Assembly (NCBI GenBank): GCA_004143645.1
Contig: RXPK01000156.1
Coordinates: forward strand, 760,810-824,809
Origin: Protaetia brevitarsis
Lineage: Eukaryota; Arthropoda; Insecta; Coleoptera; Scarabaeidae
Length of the DNA stretch: 64,000 nt
Direction: 5' to 3'
Below are positions 32,916 to 45,634 of this stretch, in pieces. The first letter of the stretch is position 1. Each line of letters starts with the position of its first letter. The position numbers were made by a program, and so were the translations under genes. Below the pieces are notes generated by a model that was given only the letters and a program-made list of their open reading frames with translations, ran no database searches and was not told the origin of the DNA.

Positions 32916-33938
32916 ATGGCATCCGAAATCATTTTCACTGAAAATGTGAAACTCTCCACTCCGAGCAGAGACCAGGCACGAAGTGAGATCACTGCTCTTG
33001 ATAACTGGTTCACAGATGGATCCAAATCCAGCCAGAGCACAGGGACCGGTATTTGTGGATGCAGCCCTAATCAATGGATATCCATAAGCCTGGGGAAGTA
33101 TACAACGGTATTCCAGGCAGAGGTATTCGCCCTTGCAGCCTGTGCAGAAATAATTGCAAAGGGGCTACATGAGGAGGAAAATAAGTGTAATGACTGACAG
33201 CCAGGCTGCTTATCAAGGCAGCCTCTAACACTGTAACTAGGTCAAAACTAATTAGACACTGCGAAACAATCCCTCAATACACCGGCACGAGAACTGTGGT
33301 GTCTGATTTGGGCGCCGCGCCGGGACATGAGGATATAAAGGGCAATGTAATAGCCGACGAACTAGCCACGGAGGTCTCTAAAAGACACTTCATAGGTCCA
33401 GAGCCCATATGTGGGATTACTAAGGATTTCGCAAGAAAGGAGATCTGGACCTGGTTAGATAAAGAAAGTACCAAGAAATGAAGATCGAAAGTCAACTCCA
33501 TCTTAAAACGCTAATAGGGGATGGGGATCCTAGATTCTCTGATAACCTACTCAGACGCAGCAAGAAAGAAGCTAAAACCATTACTGGGCTGGTAACTGGA
33601 CACTGTCCCCTGAAAAAGTGTCTATACAATACAGGTCGAGTAAGCGAACCGTGGTGCAGAAGATGCGAACTACGGGAGGAAACTAGTTTACATGTAATCT
33701 GCACATGTGAGCAATTGAAGGTACTCACGCTACTCAGGCAGAAATATTTCAGGAAGGATTTATTGGAGTACTCGAGGGTTCTCAAGCTTCCACTGGGCAA
33801 GATACTGGGCTTTATAGAGAACACCAAGCTGCTCGAGTGGAAGTAAGAGGTTTAATAGAGACGGTACAATGAGCACTTAGCTCAAGTGCCCGGACTATAG
33901 GAGCCCACCCTAACTAACTAAATGAATGAATGAATGAA
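32916..33938 (+). pseudogene. LINE-A: RNase H and C-terminus of an I-superfamily LINE, (AATG)n tail
   Basis: The open frame 32916-33197 carries the RNase H start NWFTDGSKSSQSTGTGICG (catalytic Asp codon 33015-33017) and SLGKYTTVFQAEVFALAACA (catalytic Glu). VMTDSQAAYQG follows (third acidic block). The frame then breaks near 33225 and resumes with PGHEDIKGNVIADELATE (last Asp) and GPEPICGITKDFARKEIW. The frame 33478-33846 gives GHCPLKKCLYNTGRVSEPW, CRRCELREETSLHVICTC (Cys/His motif) and LPLGKILGFIENTKLLEW. The 3' UTR ends in AATGAATG repeats near 33920-33938. RT and endonuclease are absent, so the copy is 5' truncated. It is the best-preserved copy of the family in the window. Confidence 0.85.
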
Positions 33939-33939
33939 T

Positions 33940-35395
33940 ACTTAGTGACGGAGTTGCTAATAGCGTTTCAGGGTACCAAAATATGTATCATACAATGCCA
34001 ATATAGATATTTTCAAATGCTTAGATGTGACTACTGAAGCGAGAGACACATGTTTCCCTTATCATCCTTAATTATAGCGATAAGAGGTCAGATTATAGAT
34101 GCTTAACGACAAGTGTCCCAGATTTAACATTGGATTGTTGGATTTAGGAGATTTGGTGGAAATATTAAGCCTCCTATTCCAAAATGCACAATAAATATCA
34201 ACAATGTAAACCAATGAATTAACTGTAACTGGGATATTCGATAATACAATTGATTAATTCTTAATTCAAATTAAAGAGTCTAGACGGATAAGACGGAGAA
34301 TTAGCCTTGTACAAGGGATTTTTTAAAGAAATCATTCATGGAAAGTCGTAATAACGTATAGTACATCACTTTTAATGTTTACAATGGTTTTATTGCACCT
34401 CCTGTGGCGATAATTTGATCCTTCATTTAAAGCGTACGGTTTCCCTGCTTTAGCATATGAATCCTGTGCCATATTGACCGTAAATTATGGCCCTATAATA
34501 TAATAGCAAAACGCAATTTTAATTGTTGGTAATACACTATAACATTGTTTTAGTTAATCAGTTCTCATGAATAAATACGAAAGCAACATATTTTAAAGTG
34601 ACGTTTATGGATTAACTGTTGGACTCAACAAACCGATTGGCTTTTAGGTCAATATGCGAGCCCAACTGAAAAATATTATAAGACAAGCAAATAAACTACC
34701 AAAATTTAGTGAAAGCGCTATAACACAAATAGAAAATGTTATTGAATACATAATTGGTGAATATTGGAAAAATACTGTTAAACACGGAGTGGCAAATGAG
34801 AAGGAGTACCCATATACAATATAGTAGTAGCTTTAATTATTTTAAATTTGCAGTATGATTCAGACGCAAGCGCCGGTTTCCGATACATCATAATCACAAA
34901 CGATGATTTATGAAATACGGTAAAAATACTGCCACAAACTCCTTTTGTATGTAACATACCTTACAAGTTTATTACTAACCAGCTAGCTAAGGTTTATATA
35001 TCGTTATAGAATATATATAACATGAATCCAGTATACAATTGAGTATTAATTAATTTGCATCGTAATCCTGGCAATTAGATGTATAAATCTATCGTCTGGT
35101 AACTGTATGATTTCAATATAGGGTTTCCTCGGTTTCGATACTACTTCAGAGGGGTAGTTCAATGTAGTTCATATTAAATAAATGAGTTGGGGTTCATGGA
35201 GACGAGGTGGTTGTTGATAAAAAAACCTTCTTTGAAAATCAATAACCCAACCAAGTAAAACCAATTAAATCATATTTTTGAAACATATCCGACATCGAAG
35301 GGGATTTTGTGAATCGCTGTATCTACCATTGGCCTAAAATATATAGAGGAAACGTCAAGGTTTTACAACATTAGAAGAAGTTTGCTGTATTAATA
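33940..35395. other. AT-rich stretch with one small unassigned open frame
   Basis: The only item worth noting is a 56-codon ATG-initiated frame at 34654-34824 (MRAQLKNIIRQANKL...). It looks vaguely like an amphipathic transposase fragment, but I cannot place it. Otherwise nothing is recognised. Confidence 0.3.
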
Positions 35396-35398
35396 TAC

Positions 35399-35588
35399 CT
35401 TAGTATCTTTTCTTTTGTGGAATCGTACTGTCTCTGCTGTATTGAGCTTAATGACACACTTTGGATCCTTTGAAGAAGATTTTTGCTGGATTTCCTGATA
35501 CCGGCGTTGTGCTCTTAATGTGGAACCTTTTCTGCGATATCTTTGATTTATCACTGCGGGAAGACTCCAATCTGAAGTACTTTGCAAG
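35399..35588 (-). other. Putative isolated exon, function unknown
   Basis: The minus strand is open for 63 codons between an AG (35589-35590) and a GT (35397-35398). It reads SDWSLPAVINQRYRRKGSTL and RAQRRYQEIQQ, then CVIKLNTAETVRFHKRKDTK. The composition is protein-like and more complex than the AT-rich noise frames nearby. No polypyrimidine tract is strong, no partner exon is recognised, and I do not recognise the sequence. It could equally be a retroelement scrap. Confidence 0.2.
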
Positions 35589-35599
35589 CTGATGTTCGA

Positions 35600-37080
35600 G
35601 GTATCTTGTCCAAGTAATATAAACTTTTGTGTAAATAAGTATTTAACATTTCGAAAACTTTGAGGTTACTTTTCATATTTGTAAATGACGTTTGAAATTG
35701 AGATTTTAATATGTATAGGTTGATAGACATTGTTGGAGGTTCTGTCTTATAATAGCGGGAGATTTAAAAATTATTTTGAGAATCTAAGAATCTGAAATAT
35801 ACTGGACAGTAGATAATATTTGATTTAAACATTCCAAATAAGTATACTTACATTGGAAAAGATTTCTTATACTCCTTAAAATGATTTAATACACTGTTAA
35901 ACAATAAATTGTATATGTTCTGATATTCATACTGTTTTTATTAATATAAACGCATTTAATACATTGAATGATTAAAATTACACAACAAATTCAATATTTA
36001 ACAAAGTAAACGCCTATTAATATACAAGTTAGTCATTTAGGAGACAGATTACGTGCAGCCACCTGGGCAACATACCCACAACTGATAAAAAATATAAATA
36101 TAATTATTCATTGGTTACTAAGGGGGAATATATCGGACACATAGATAAGTTCATAGCCATTTAGGGAAGTGGGATTGTATTTTTTGTATATCATTAAATA
36201 TAGAAAAGTAGGCATCTGTAAAGAAAAGGTAGATTTAAGTAAAAGTTTTTATTTGTTTTTAATAAAAAGTTAAAAAACTAGACGGGACATCTATTATAAA
36301 AATCACAATAATATGTATGTCTACTATGTGTAAATTGCCACATAACTTGTAGATTTTCTTTTGTAATAAATAAACCTAACGTATATTATTCATTATACAT
36401 ATATTAAAATTAAAATCACGTTTTACTGTAATCTTACAGCGTCGTAATTCGTAGTCAATATGACTGTTGAATTTATATGCTGGCAGGTAAGTCGCACTCT
36501 TCCAATATCCATAATCCAATAAAAAATCGTTAAAATTGATACTCTTATATCTTGAAATGCATAATAATATAGATATTTTACCTGCTGGTCTGAACTACTC
36601 TTCAAATAATTAAAAAAATGTACCCAAGGACAATCATTCTTTAAATTAGCTTTTGCATATCACCATCACACACTAATCTATTATACATTATAAATTCTTT
36701 TTCGAAAACCTTTCATTTACAAAATCAATCCTATTCCTATCGAATATGATATTACTGCTGTTATTCCTTCTAATGTCAAACTGGTCGATATGATTACCAC
36801 AATGGCAGAAACTTCAATCAACAAATGTCAATTCGGCAAAATGACAAAACCGGAAAATTATTTTGATTATTTTTTTTGAATATAAATATTCTTTTCTGTT
36901 AACGAAAATAAAGTAGGGAAAGGAGCAGAATGACTATTGTCATTCTTGTCAGAGGTATTACCACGACAGGATTCTGTAAACAATTCGTCCCAATTTCAAG
37001 AGAGAGATTTTTTTGCAAATTTTACCTTCATTAGTTTCGCATTAAACAAGGAAAATAACGGATGTAAAACACCCTGTATA
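35600..37080. other. AT-rich stretch, nothing recognised
   Basis: No repeat copy or meaningful frame found on either strand. Confidence 0.35.
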
Positions 37081-37084
37081 TCTT

Positions 37085-37470
37085 TTCCTTAATAATATGG
37101 ATAAAACCTGCGACAATAGATATTAACGCCGACATTAATTCCTTTGCTAAAGTATACTCTAATCATGGATTAGTATTAAATCCCGATAAATGTAAAATGA
37201 TCACGTTCAGCATGAGGAGCTATAAAACCTCTCAATATATACAAAAAATCTAGGTATTTATTTGGATCAACAGCTCCGTTTTAATGAATAAAATATCTGC
37301 ATGTAGTATATTATATTTATTCTGCAAATTAAGGACTATACTGTGTCAAAATTTGTTGACATTGACATTTCATTCCATAAACTAATAAAATTATTACGGA
37401 AAGTACGCGTTATAAACGGAATGCACTGTATATAATTTTTTATTGTGACAAAGCTCCTAAATAAAAGCTT
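37085..37470 (+). pseudogene. RT C-terminal fragment of a CR1/jockey-like LINE
   Basis: The plus strand reads DINADINSFAKVYSNHGLVL and NPDKCKMITFSM, the block after the YADD box (LNPDKCKMI.FSR). In a shifted frame, LGIYLDQQLRFNE-like text follows near 37250-37290. The YADD itself is missing and decay is heavy afterwards. Confidence 0.65.
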
Positions 37471-38785
37471 TGTAGCAGATAAAATTAAATTTAAACTCTG
37501 TTACAAAAAATCCAATTTTCGATTGTAAAATGTCTATTTGTAGGTATAGGTGAACTCTTTTTTCCTCTTAAATTATATAGTAGGAATTATTATGAAACAA
37601 AAAACAACAGAATTATATAAAAGCAATACTTTTTATTTGCCCGATTCAGTACACTTGTTTCTGTTATATTTACGGCGAATAATTTATTAAGTAAACATGA
37701 GTGTATTTCGTCCGATACAAGTGGCATAAAATTGAATAGCGGAGAGCATAGCTCAACGGCACTACTCCTATGATATTTTAGCCCTCTTGTTTCCGGAACA
37801 AAGTTCTTCGCACACATTTCATTCCCGATTTTCCGACCCCTGATTCAATTTTCAGCGGTAAACAAAGATTCCCCGCCGCTTTCTTAGTTGTCTCTGACAT
37901 GAACGCGAAATCTCCATCTAAGGCGACGTCATCCGAGAAACCAGAAAAAAAAAAAAAACATCCATTACGTGGAGGACAAGACACAAGCCAAGAGACGGAC
38001 CATTCGGAACAACGATAAAACTGTGAGTAATGGATTCCCTTTTTTCCCCACACTCTTCTATTTAAATCGGACGTAAAGTTCGTCCTTCGGGAGACTGACG
38101 TCCTTTCGATTGAATTCATCTCCTGAGCTTAAGTAATTTTCGAGGGAATATGCCGGAAATTGACGTCAATCTGTTGATGGAAATTTGATACATATACAAA
38201 CTTTGAGTGGATAAATTTGATATGACTTTCATTGTTTTCTACTTAAAGAAGACCGCCCTTGTAGTGCGTATGTCATATTGATGCTTCGCCAAGGAGGACA
38301 AAATGTCAAGTTGAATATCATTATGTCAAAGAGAATTGTGTAAATGGCGCTTAAAAGAGTCCGTTTGTAATATCATGAAGAGCAAAAGTTAATAACTTTA
38401 GGTTAGTTACGGTAGATTATGAATCTAATCTGACTATTTAACATTATTTTGGCACCTAATCTCTAAATGTTGTCAACCACCGCATACTTTTCTATATTAT
38501 TATTCTTTTCTTTTGTTAAAAAAAAATATAAAGAAATAGCATGTAAAAACACGATTCATAAAATTTAAGGTAGGTGCATTAATTAAGGTATTTGCCTATA
38601 TTTTTGGCCCACTTGGGGGAAATCCAAGATCGTCAAGAAACTAGATATAATCAAAAACATCAAATTCTTGGGAAATGCCGAATAACCAGCTTTGCGTGGT
38701 TGCTAAATGAGCGCAGATATCTGCTTCGGTAAAACTATAATTCATAAGTGGTCACGATCATTTAGACAAGGCCGGGAATCTTTAT
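37471..38785. other. Intergenic, with a CpG-richer block at about 37780-38130
   Basis: The 37780-38130 part has balanced composition, an A-run (37947-37959) and a 113-codon minus-strand frame (38119-37778) with no recognised domain. Nothing else is identifiable. Confidence 0.25.
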
Positions 38786-38789
38786 AAAC

Positions 38790-39560
38790 CTTCAATGCAA
38801 TGGAAAATCTAGTGACGTGATGATGACACTCAAAATTGTTATGGAGATTGTCATTCTGGAAAATGATCGACCAGAACTGAAAGCAGTATCAGAAATATTC
38901 AACTTTCCCGAAACGATTGCCTTTAGACTTCTTAATGAACACCTTAGAATGACAAAGGCCGATGGGCATTGGGTCTCTCGAAACCTTACATCTCATCCAA
39001 TACAACAACCGCCTTGACTATTCTAAATAATCTTTAGAGCCCTGTGAAGACAATCAGGCAGATGTTATTGATGGGATTGTAACTCTAGAGGAAACAGGAA
39101 AACAAAAAAGATTTTACGTAGTAGCATATGAAGACTGCCAAAGGATTCCAAAGAAATTCAAAGTTCAGCAATCGACTGAAAATACAACCGGGGCAATTTT
39201 TTGGGACTCTGAAGGAGTTGTGCTGGCAGATTACAAACCTAAGAACGAATCGATACAAAGATATATTTGAAAATATTTTAACTCGTTAGCGAGAGGCGAT
39301 AAAACAAAAAAAAAGACGAGGAAAGTTGACAGAGAGTGTTCGCCTAATCCACGATAATGCGCCTGTTCGAAAGACTTTCGCTGCCATATCTGCTACGCTA
39401 TTGTGCGGTTTTGAGGAACTTAACCATCCACCACAGTTTTTCACTGGCTTCTAGTGACTATTTTCTATTACTCAACTTAAAAAAAAGACTTACGCGGAAA
39501 ACATTTTGAGCAGGAAATATTAAAGGTGTCAAACATTACAAGTCTGAGAAAACAAAATTA
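38790..39560 (+). pseudogene. Mariner (DD34D) transposase relic
   Basis: The open frame 38817-39017 carries the second helix-turn-helix region (VSEIFNFPETIAFRLLNEHL, then HWVSRNLT). After a break the text continues with KKFKVQQSTENTTGAIFWDS and EGVVLADYKPKN, the conserved WDxxGxxLxDY block. Then, in another frame, come TRKLTESV-like text, IHDNAPVRKTFAAISATLL (second catalytic Asp at 39353-39355) and FEELNHPPQF. A terminal QLKKDLRGKHFEQE follows. The first catalytic Asp region is unrecognisable and the third (normally PDLAPSD) is destroyed by stops. The element is dead. No clean terminal repeats were identified. Confidence 0.85.
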
Positions 39561-39650
39561 GAGATAGCTTTCTAGTATAAAGGAGATCACAATATGTTGC
39601 GGTGAAATAGGTTTATGGTCATTCCAATTAGGCGTCAGAAGGACATTATA

Positions 39651-40560
39651 CACTGTTGAAAATTTTAACACTTTTTTGACTAATTTAATAGGAGAGTTCC
39701 ACACTGTTTTCGTGTTATTTTGTCGAGAACTATAGAAGTTTAAATTTGACGAACAAAGATAGTCAAGTATTGTCTATTGCTAAGGGGTTATTTTGTCAAC
39801 TAACAGTGGATTATGATATACTTTTAGTCACATTTTATTTGATCTAGACTAGACAAATTTACTAGCTGTTTAACTAAATGAATGCGATCTATTGGATGAT
39901 TTAACACCGTTTTCTAAACACAACGTCTTTTTAATATGCAATTCCTATTTCTTAGTGCTATAATATTCTCTCTTTAAGACGTTTTCTCAATTATAAATAT
40001 ACAGAACACTCATTCAAAAGTTTTGGTTTCAATAAACGTACTAATTTTAAAATGATTTTTTGAGAATCATTATAAAATTAAGTGAATGTATATGCTATTT
40101 GATTCAAATCTGAACTAATTAGGTAATAGTTGTTCCCAATACATCTTTAAGATGTTGAACATATTTTTATGCCCACTGGAATTAACGTTTAATAACACAA
40201 GGTTATACTTTGCAGGTCAGTCACATTTGGTGGTTTGTTTGGATATGTTAATACGCAGAAACAAACTTGAAAACAGATACACGTGCAATGCAGGTGCTGC
40301 GTATAATGCAATACCGTATTAGATTAGGTGGGGTTTCTATATTTCTATCCGAGGAAAAAATTCTGATTGGTTGATGCTTCTGAATGTCTAGAGAAAATAG
40401 TAAATCCTCATATCTGAACAAAGAATTCACACCAAGTTCTAGTAATTTCTGTTCTACGAAACACATGTAGTCAATTCGTCTGGCAAAGTTTGTAAAAATC
40501 AACACTAAAATATTTGACTAGCGCAAAATTAACGCCAACACCGTAATATTTTCAACAGTG
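39651..40560 (-). mobile_element. TA-1 non-autonomous DNA element, copy 2 (910 bp)
   Basis: This is the reverse-complement copy of the element at 9456-10288, bounded by cactgttgaaaat and attttcaacagtg with TA on both sides (39649-39650, 40561-40562). It retains the roughly 90-100 bp that copy 1 lacks. It has no transposase. It begins about 90 bp after the mariner relic, but its termini are not those of a full mariner, so I treat them as separate. Confidence 0.8.
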
Positions 40561-40562
40561 TA

Positions 40563-41940
40563 GGCGTTACTATACAGAAAATAATGTATATGGCTTTCTT
40601 ACTCTAAAATTAATCGAACTAGTTAAGATCCTTAACGCATATCAAAGTTTTGTTCAATAAGATCTTTAAGCAGTCCAAGGAAGCGTCTCCTAAACAATCA
40701 TGCACCGATGCCGGCCGCGACCTGATAATGGCATATGGTATGCCTCGATGTCTTCTCGTCCTTCAAACATAGCCGATAATTAGCTTCAGATCTGTGCAGG
40801 AGCAGGGACTTTCTTTTTGATTGGTTGATTTACTGGTGGCCAATGACATGTCAAATACAATATTTTTTATACAATATCCTTCGATAATTTTTGTGTTGGT
40901 ATCTATAAAAACCAAAAGAAATGGGGAAGCCAAGGAGTAATTGAAGAGTCTAAGTCAATGAAGCGATAGAAGTAGACATCGGATAGAAAATGCTTTGTTA
41001 AGGTTTAAATCTTAAATCATCTACATACATAGGTAAGAACTTTCTCAATTATTATCAAGCGGTGACAGTGATGTCACTGACATAAACGTTCAATAACATA
41101 AGACCACATTATAGGCAGTACCAGTAACGTCAGTCGCCGCCATTACCGTTTTTGGACGCCATTATTTTGGTTTCCATATGATTAGTTGACAGACTTGACA
41201 ATACTTGTCATTTAGGAATGCAAATTTAAGACTTGTGTATAAATTATTCCACAAATTCCATTTCCTGCTTTTTTTAGTCCTTTTAACATATTTTTATATT
41301 ATTTTAATATTTTATTAGTGAAGTTTGCTGTTGTCGACGATGTCAGGTATTCATTACCCCGTCAAAAATTGTGAAAACGGTTATGAATTCACTGATTTAC
41401 ATTTCTTTAGGCATCTTCTAAATGTTGCCGATAGGTGAGAATTTCGCTCACATACAAGCTCCTTAGCTGTAACAAATTTGTTCAACAATCCACAGCTAGA
41501 TATTAGCTGCTAGCCGCACTGACATAAATCAGCAGAATTATAAAATAGAATTTGCAGTGTTCATTTTCAAGATCGTACGTTTACAAAATGGCTTGCGAGA
41601 TCATCTTTTGCCATCTACAGTACCTATAATCATTCAGAAGAATTAATGTGCTACAAAACAGCTTTACATCTAATTATTATCTTATAATTAACACATTAAA
41701 TCCTGTCTAATACATACACATTCAGAATTAGCGACCATTCGGCTGGGAAGCTAATGTAATACATAAGAGTTTTATTAGAGGAATCTCAGTCTGAAAACGA
41801 GTTTTACAAAGAGCAAGTCCAGAAACGCCTTTAGAAACGAATTTCTTGTGTTCTACAAGTCGCTTATAAATCTATTAACGCACTAGGCTCTATAACCCAT
41901 GATCGCATTTTGTTAAGTGTATTTATAGCTTTATGGTCAC
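40563..41940. other. Intergenic stretch, nothing recognised
   Basis: A CpG-containing patch at about 40690-40760 and another near 41120-41160 are unassigned. No coding signal. Confidence 0.3.
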
Positions 41941-41942
41941 AT

Positions 41943-42830
41943 ATTTTTTTTTTTTTTTGGGAGCGGGGAAAAATCTTCAAAAGACATCTGCGGCCTTGTT
42001 CGCAGATACTGCCGAATTCTTACCGGCTAGAAAAACTTCTCTCAGACCATGCTGTGGGGTACCGTGGACTGCGGCTGCATTACTTTAGGTAGCTGGTCGT
42101 AAGATGTTGGTAAGGCAATTAACCCTGGACCTCCTGGCTAGTCGCTCTCTGTCCCTCACGTTCACCTCCCTTTCTCTGGCAGTCAGGATGCTCCTGGCTA
42201 GATGATCTATATATTGCTAGTTCTTAGAAGATACAAGCATCTTTTCCACTAGATTTTCCGGTATTAATTCCCGAATTCTTTGTACCACTTCTTGCGGTAG
42301 AATATTTCACCTGTAGCATTTGAAGAAAGTATGCTCTGTTGAGTTCAGATTACCACAATATGGAATAAGTTCGTCTCTAACTCTTGCGGTCATTAGGAAG
42401 GCTTTCCTCTGGACATCTTGAAGCCTTTGCCTATGGGTGCGTTTCTCCATGGCCTTCAGTCAGACTAGTGCTGCGTAGAGCATGATGGACTGAATAACGG
42501 ACGCATACATCGCTCTTCCCTTTTCTTTTGGACCATACGTTCTTGGCATGAGAGAGGCTTAGCAGCTTTTTCAGCTGTTATCCTCACATTAGCACCTATC
42601 CTTATATCTCTATGGAAGCGCACACCGAAGTACTTTGGAAATTCTTGTGTATGCACGACGTTTTCTCCCATGTGGATGCTAATACTCCTATTCTTTCTTC
42701 CAGCAATAAGAAGCACCTCCTCCCTCTTATGTGGCGTAAGTCTAAGTTCCTTAGAGTCTAACCATTCCATGATGTTGAGCAGCGCATGCCGCGACACAAC
42801 CTCCAATGGTAACATTAAATTAGAAAACGT
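41943..42830 (-). mobile_element. R1-like LINE 3' end, antisense, with poly(A)
   Basis: On the minus strand the open frame 42815-42465 reads LLNIMEWLDSKELRLTPHKR, EEVLLIAGRKNRSISIHMGE and YFGVRFHRDIRIGANVRITA, the post-RT region of an R1-clade LINE. It continues decayed into KVRDELIPYCG and STEHTFFKC (Cys/His motif) and IPENLVEKMLVS. A 3' UTR follows and ends in a T-run at about 41946-41958, which is poly(A) on the minus strand. The element is 5' truncated at about 42820. It belongs to the same broad clade as the element at 20211-21446, but the sequences differ enough to be separate families. Stops prevent function. Confidence 0.8.
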
Positions 42831-43440
42831 AGATTTATTTGTACTACTAATGCTGCTACATGCTTATTTCGCCCTCAATTATTTAGAAGGAAATATTCTG
42901 CTTTCAATTACTTCATTCCCACATCATTCATAAAAAAAATTACTGGTGTTTTATGAAACTTTTATGTATTGCGTAATACAGATAATTGAAATTTCCCGCC
43001 AAAAGGAAACCTAAAGTCATCGGTTCGAAGTTTCAAAAGCCAATGTATAAATACGACAGTGACGCTACTGATACTACCTATACTGTGATAAGACTAGGGG
43101 AACTTTAAGTATTGCAATACAGAGGTACATCATGTAAAATTGAACAAACTGTCATTTTGAAAATAATGTGCTTAATGTACCAAGCTGATGTTAATAATTA
43201 ATTACAAGTGGGTGTTTTCAAAATTTCAAAAATAGAGGCGTTGCTACATAGCGATTATGAAGGTAAATTTTCGACATTCCCACATATCTGTGAATCAAAC
43301 AGATAAATTATACATAAATTATGTTGTTATATTGCAATATATCTGTTTCGAACGAACTAAACAGTCATTACACACCTATTTAGAATGCTAATTTCGGCGT
43401 GAAATAAAACAAAATTTAGCACTCCGCGGAACGGGAAAAT
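42831..43440. other. AT-rich stretch, nothing recognised
   Basis: No open frame or repeat of note. Confidence 0.3.
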
Positions 43441-43643
43441 CTGCATGTCATAATTTGTTGGAAGTGGCGTTGTCAGACACGGAGAATTTGCGTTGGGAAA
43501 TGGAAGACGTCAAGAACGAGATTAAAATGTATATAAAGCGGGCCAGTTCGAATTTCTGCGGTCCCCGAAGTGACAAGAACTACGGCAGCGTTGTGTCCTC
43601 GCTTTCGGCGTGCGAGGGACCATCGCCCGAAACACATGCTTGC

Positions 43644-43705
43644 ACACCCACACACCAAACACACACACACACACACACATGCAGAGACCTACACACACAT
43701 GAGCT
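43644..43705. repeat. (CA)n-type microsatellite
   Basis: An interrupted CA/CACA run, with its longest pure part near 43661-43679, sits in a GC-richer block (about 43450-43810). Open frames crossing it on both strands (115-121 codons) are products of the repeat and are not called as genes. Confidence 0.85.
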
Positions 43706-43820
43706 GGGAACAGGAAAGAAAATCTCCATTTTCTGCCGCACATTTCGTATAGCTTCGCACAGTTGGGGAATGAACTCGAGGGATTGTTGCCAGCCGCACC
43801 GTGCGTCATGGTACTTTTAG

Positions 43821-45400
43821 CATTCACAGTAGGGATTTCGTCGACCATAGAAATTGACATGGCTGGCATAATGTGGGTTAGACTTGATGACGGAAACGTA
43901 CCGGTCGGAAGAGATACCCTTTGAGGTGCTATTCTGTACGATTTTTAACGGCGTGAAAAAAAGACGTACATAAAACTGTGCCTGCGTATTATTTCTAAAG
44001 CGCTTTTGAATTGCGTATTATCCTGAAGTTAACCCACAGCTTTCTCATTTTTAGAAGTATTTTTGTAATATAAAAACCTTTATAGTAAATAAAGAGGGAG
44101 CACAGAAGTTAATGCGTCTGTTCTATTTAAATGAAAACTTACACTCAGCCTTGTGTCTATAAAAAAGAAGTCCTCAATGGGTTATGTCTTGGTAATGTTC
44201 GTACATCTGCAGACACTGCTCATTATTATTCTCTGTATCTAAAGTTCTATTAAATGCTTTACCAACAATCTTGCTGATTTCACATAACCTGAATTCTTTA
44301 GAGAAAGAAAGAAAACTACAAACCACTTACACTACTCCAATCGGCTAAGCTGGGCACGGTAGTAGACACCTAGCCTTGCTCTGGAACAGGTAGCATCAGC
44401 TCGTACTGTTTATAATATTATTAGGAAGCTTAATGCTGTAGATGGTGTGAAATATCCGCACAAAAACTCCGCGGCTTCTCATTCTCTTACCGAAGAAATG
44501 CAGCTAGATATTACGCGTTAGGGAGATAAAATAAATAGTAATTTAAATTTAAAAATTAAAATGTTAATTGACACAATTAAAATGAATGTTTTCTTTTTTT
44601 TGCAAGCATCAACCACTCCTACTTTAAATCAGAACATTATTTTGTTCGAAAATACTGACCTCATTGAAGCCAAATGCATATTTTTGTTGAACTCCATTTG
44701 CTAATTTAAGTAATTATTTGCTTTAAACCTCAGTGGAACTATAGGTTGTTCGAAGTTATCGCCGCCCTATTGGTAACTTTGTTAATATTGCAGCTCCGAT
44801 GGTGGTTAAATTATCAAAGATGTAGGGTTTTTTCTGCGCTGATTACAACCCTGTAATCGGAAAAACAATTGAAAGTCGTATTTACGAGATATAATAGATA
44901 ACTTTGTTGTTTAAAATGCCCTGTATATTTTGTCACCAATTGATAGGAAACTAGGTTTTGCACACAATACTGTAAAACAGTTTGACCCTAAAATAAAAAA
45001 CAAAAAAGTTACGACTAATATAATAATGGATTCGATATAGCAGCCAAAACTTTGTTGTTTGGCAAAGTAAAATCGAAACAAACCTTGGTTGCTTAGTTTT
45101 AAGACACAACGAAATATTTTTAACAGTTCTGCGAAGCTTGTATTCTGGTTTTATTGATTCTAACGGCTGCTTATTTTGTTTTATCTCTAAATTCGTTTAT
45201 TGCCGTCCTCCTTTTTGTCGTTGCTCTTTCTTCATTATTAAACCACGAGCCCTAACTTTCAACATCAAAATAAATAACTAAATCTAATAGGAAACTATGG
45301 TTAAATAAAATACCTAAGACTAACAATATGAAAAGAAAAAAGCAAAATGAGATGAATACGTGAAAAACCTAATAAGGGAGAACACTGTAACCAGCAGGCA
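43821..45400. other. AT-rich stretch, nothing recognised
   Basis: No gene found. A non-AT-rich patch at about 44335-44410 is unassigned. Confidence 0.3.
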
Positions 45401-45406
45401 TACATT

Positions 45407-45435
45407 AGCATACAAATGTTTCACCTTACCATGGA
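45407..45435 (+). repeat. 29-bp direct repeat flanking the large inverted structure, left copy
   Basis: This segment matches 50994-51022 with two mismatches in the same orientation (begins agcatacaaatg, ends taccatgga). It directly abuts the outer inverted ends. It could be an unusually long target-site duplication or an internal direct repeat of the element. Confidence 0.6.
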
Positions 45436-45634
45436 CCTAATATCAACCGAGTGTTACACACACTTTTAATGTGACGTAATTATTAATTAACGTTAGTTAA
45501 TTAGCGCATGTATAGTGGCTTAAAGTCGTCCTACAATTATTGTTATCCTTATTGTCGTGTCAGATCGCCAATTTATCAAATATCTTAACGTTAATAATGA
45601 GATCTTAAATTCTCATCAAATATTCTTCGAAATT

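Noticed and set aside
38790..40560. Mariner relic and TA-1 as one element
   Set aside because: TA-1 has its own complete termini and TA flanks, and two other copies without any mariner sequence beside them.
43455..43869. Open frames of 115-121 codons on both strands
   Set aside because: They run through a CA microsatellite and owe their length to it; no domain is recognisable in the flanking parts.
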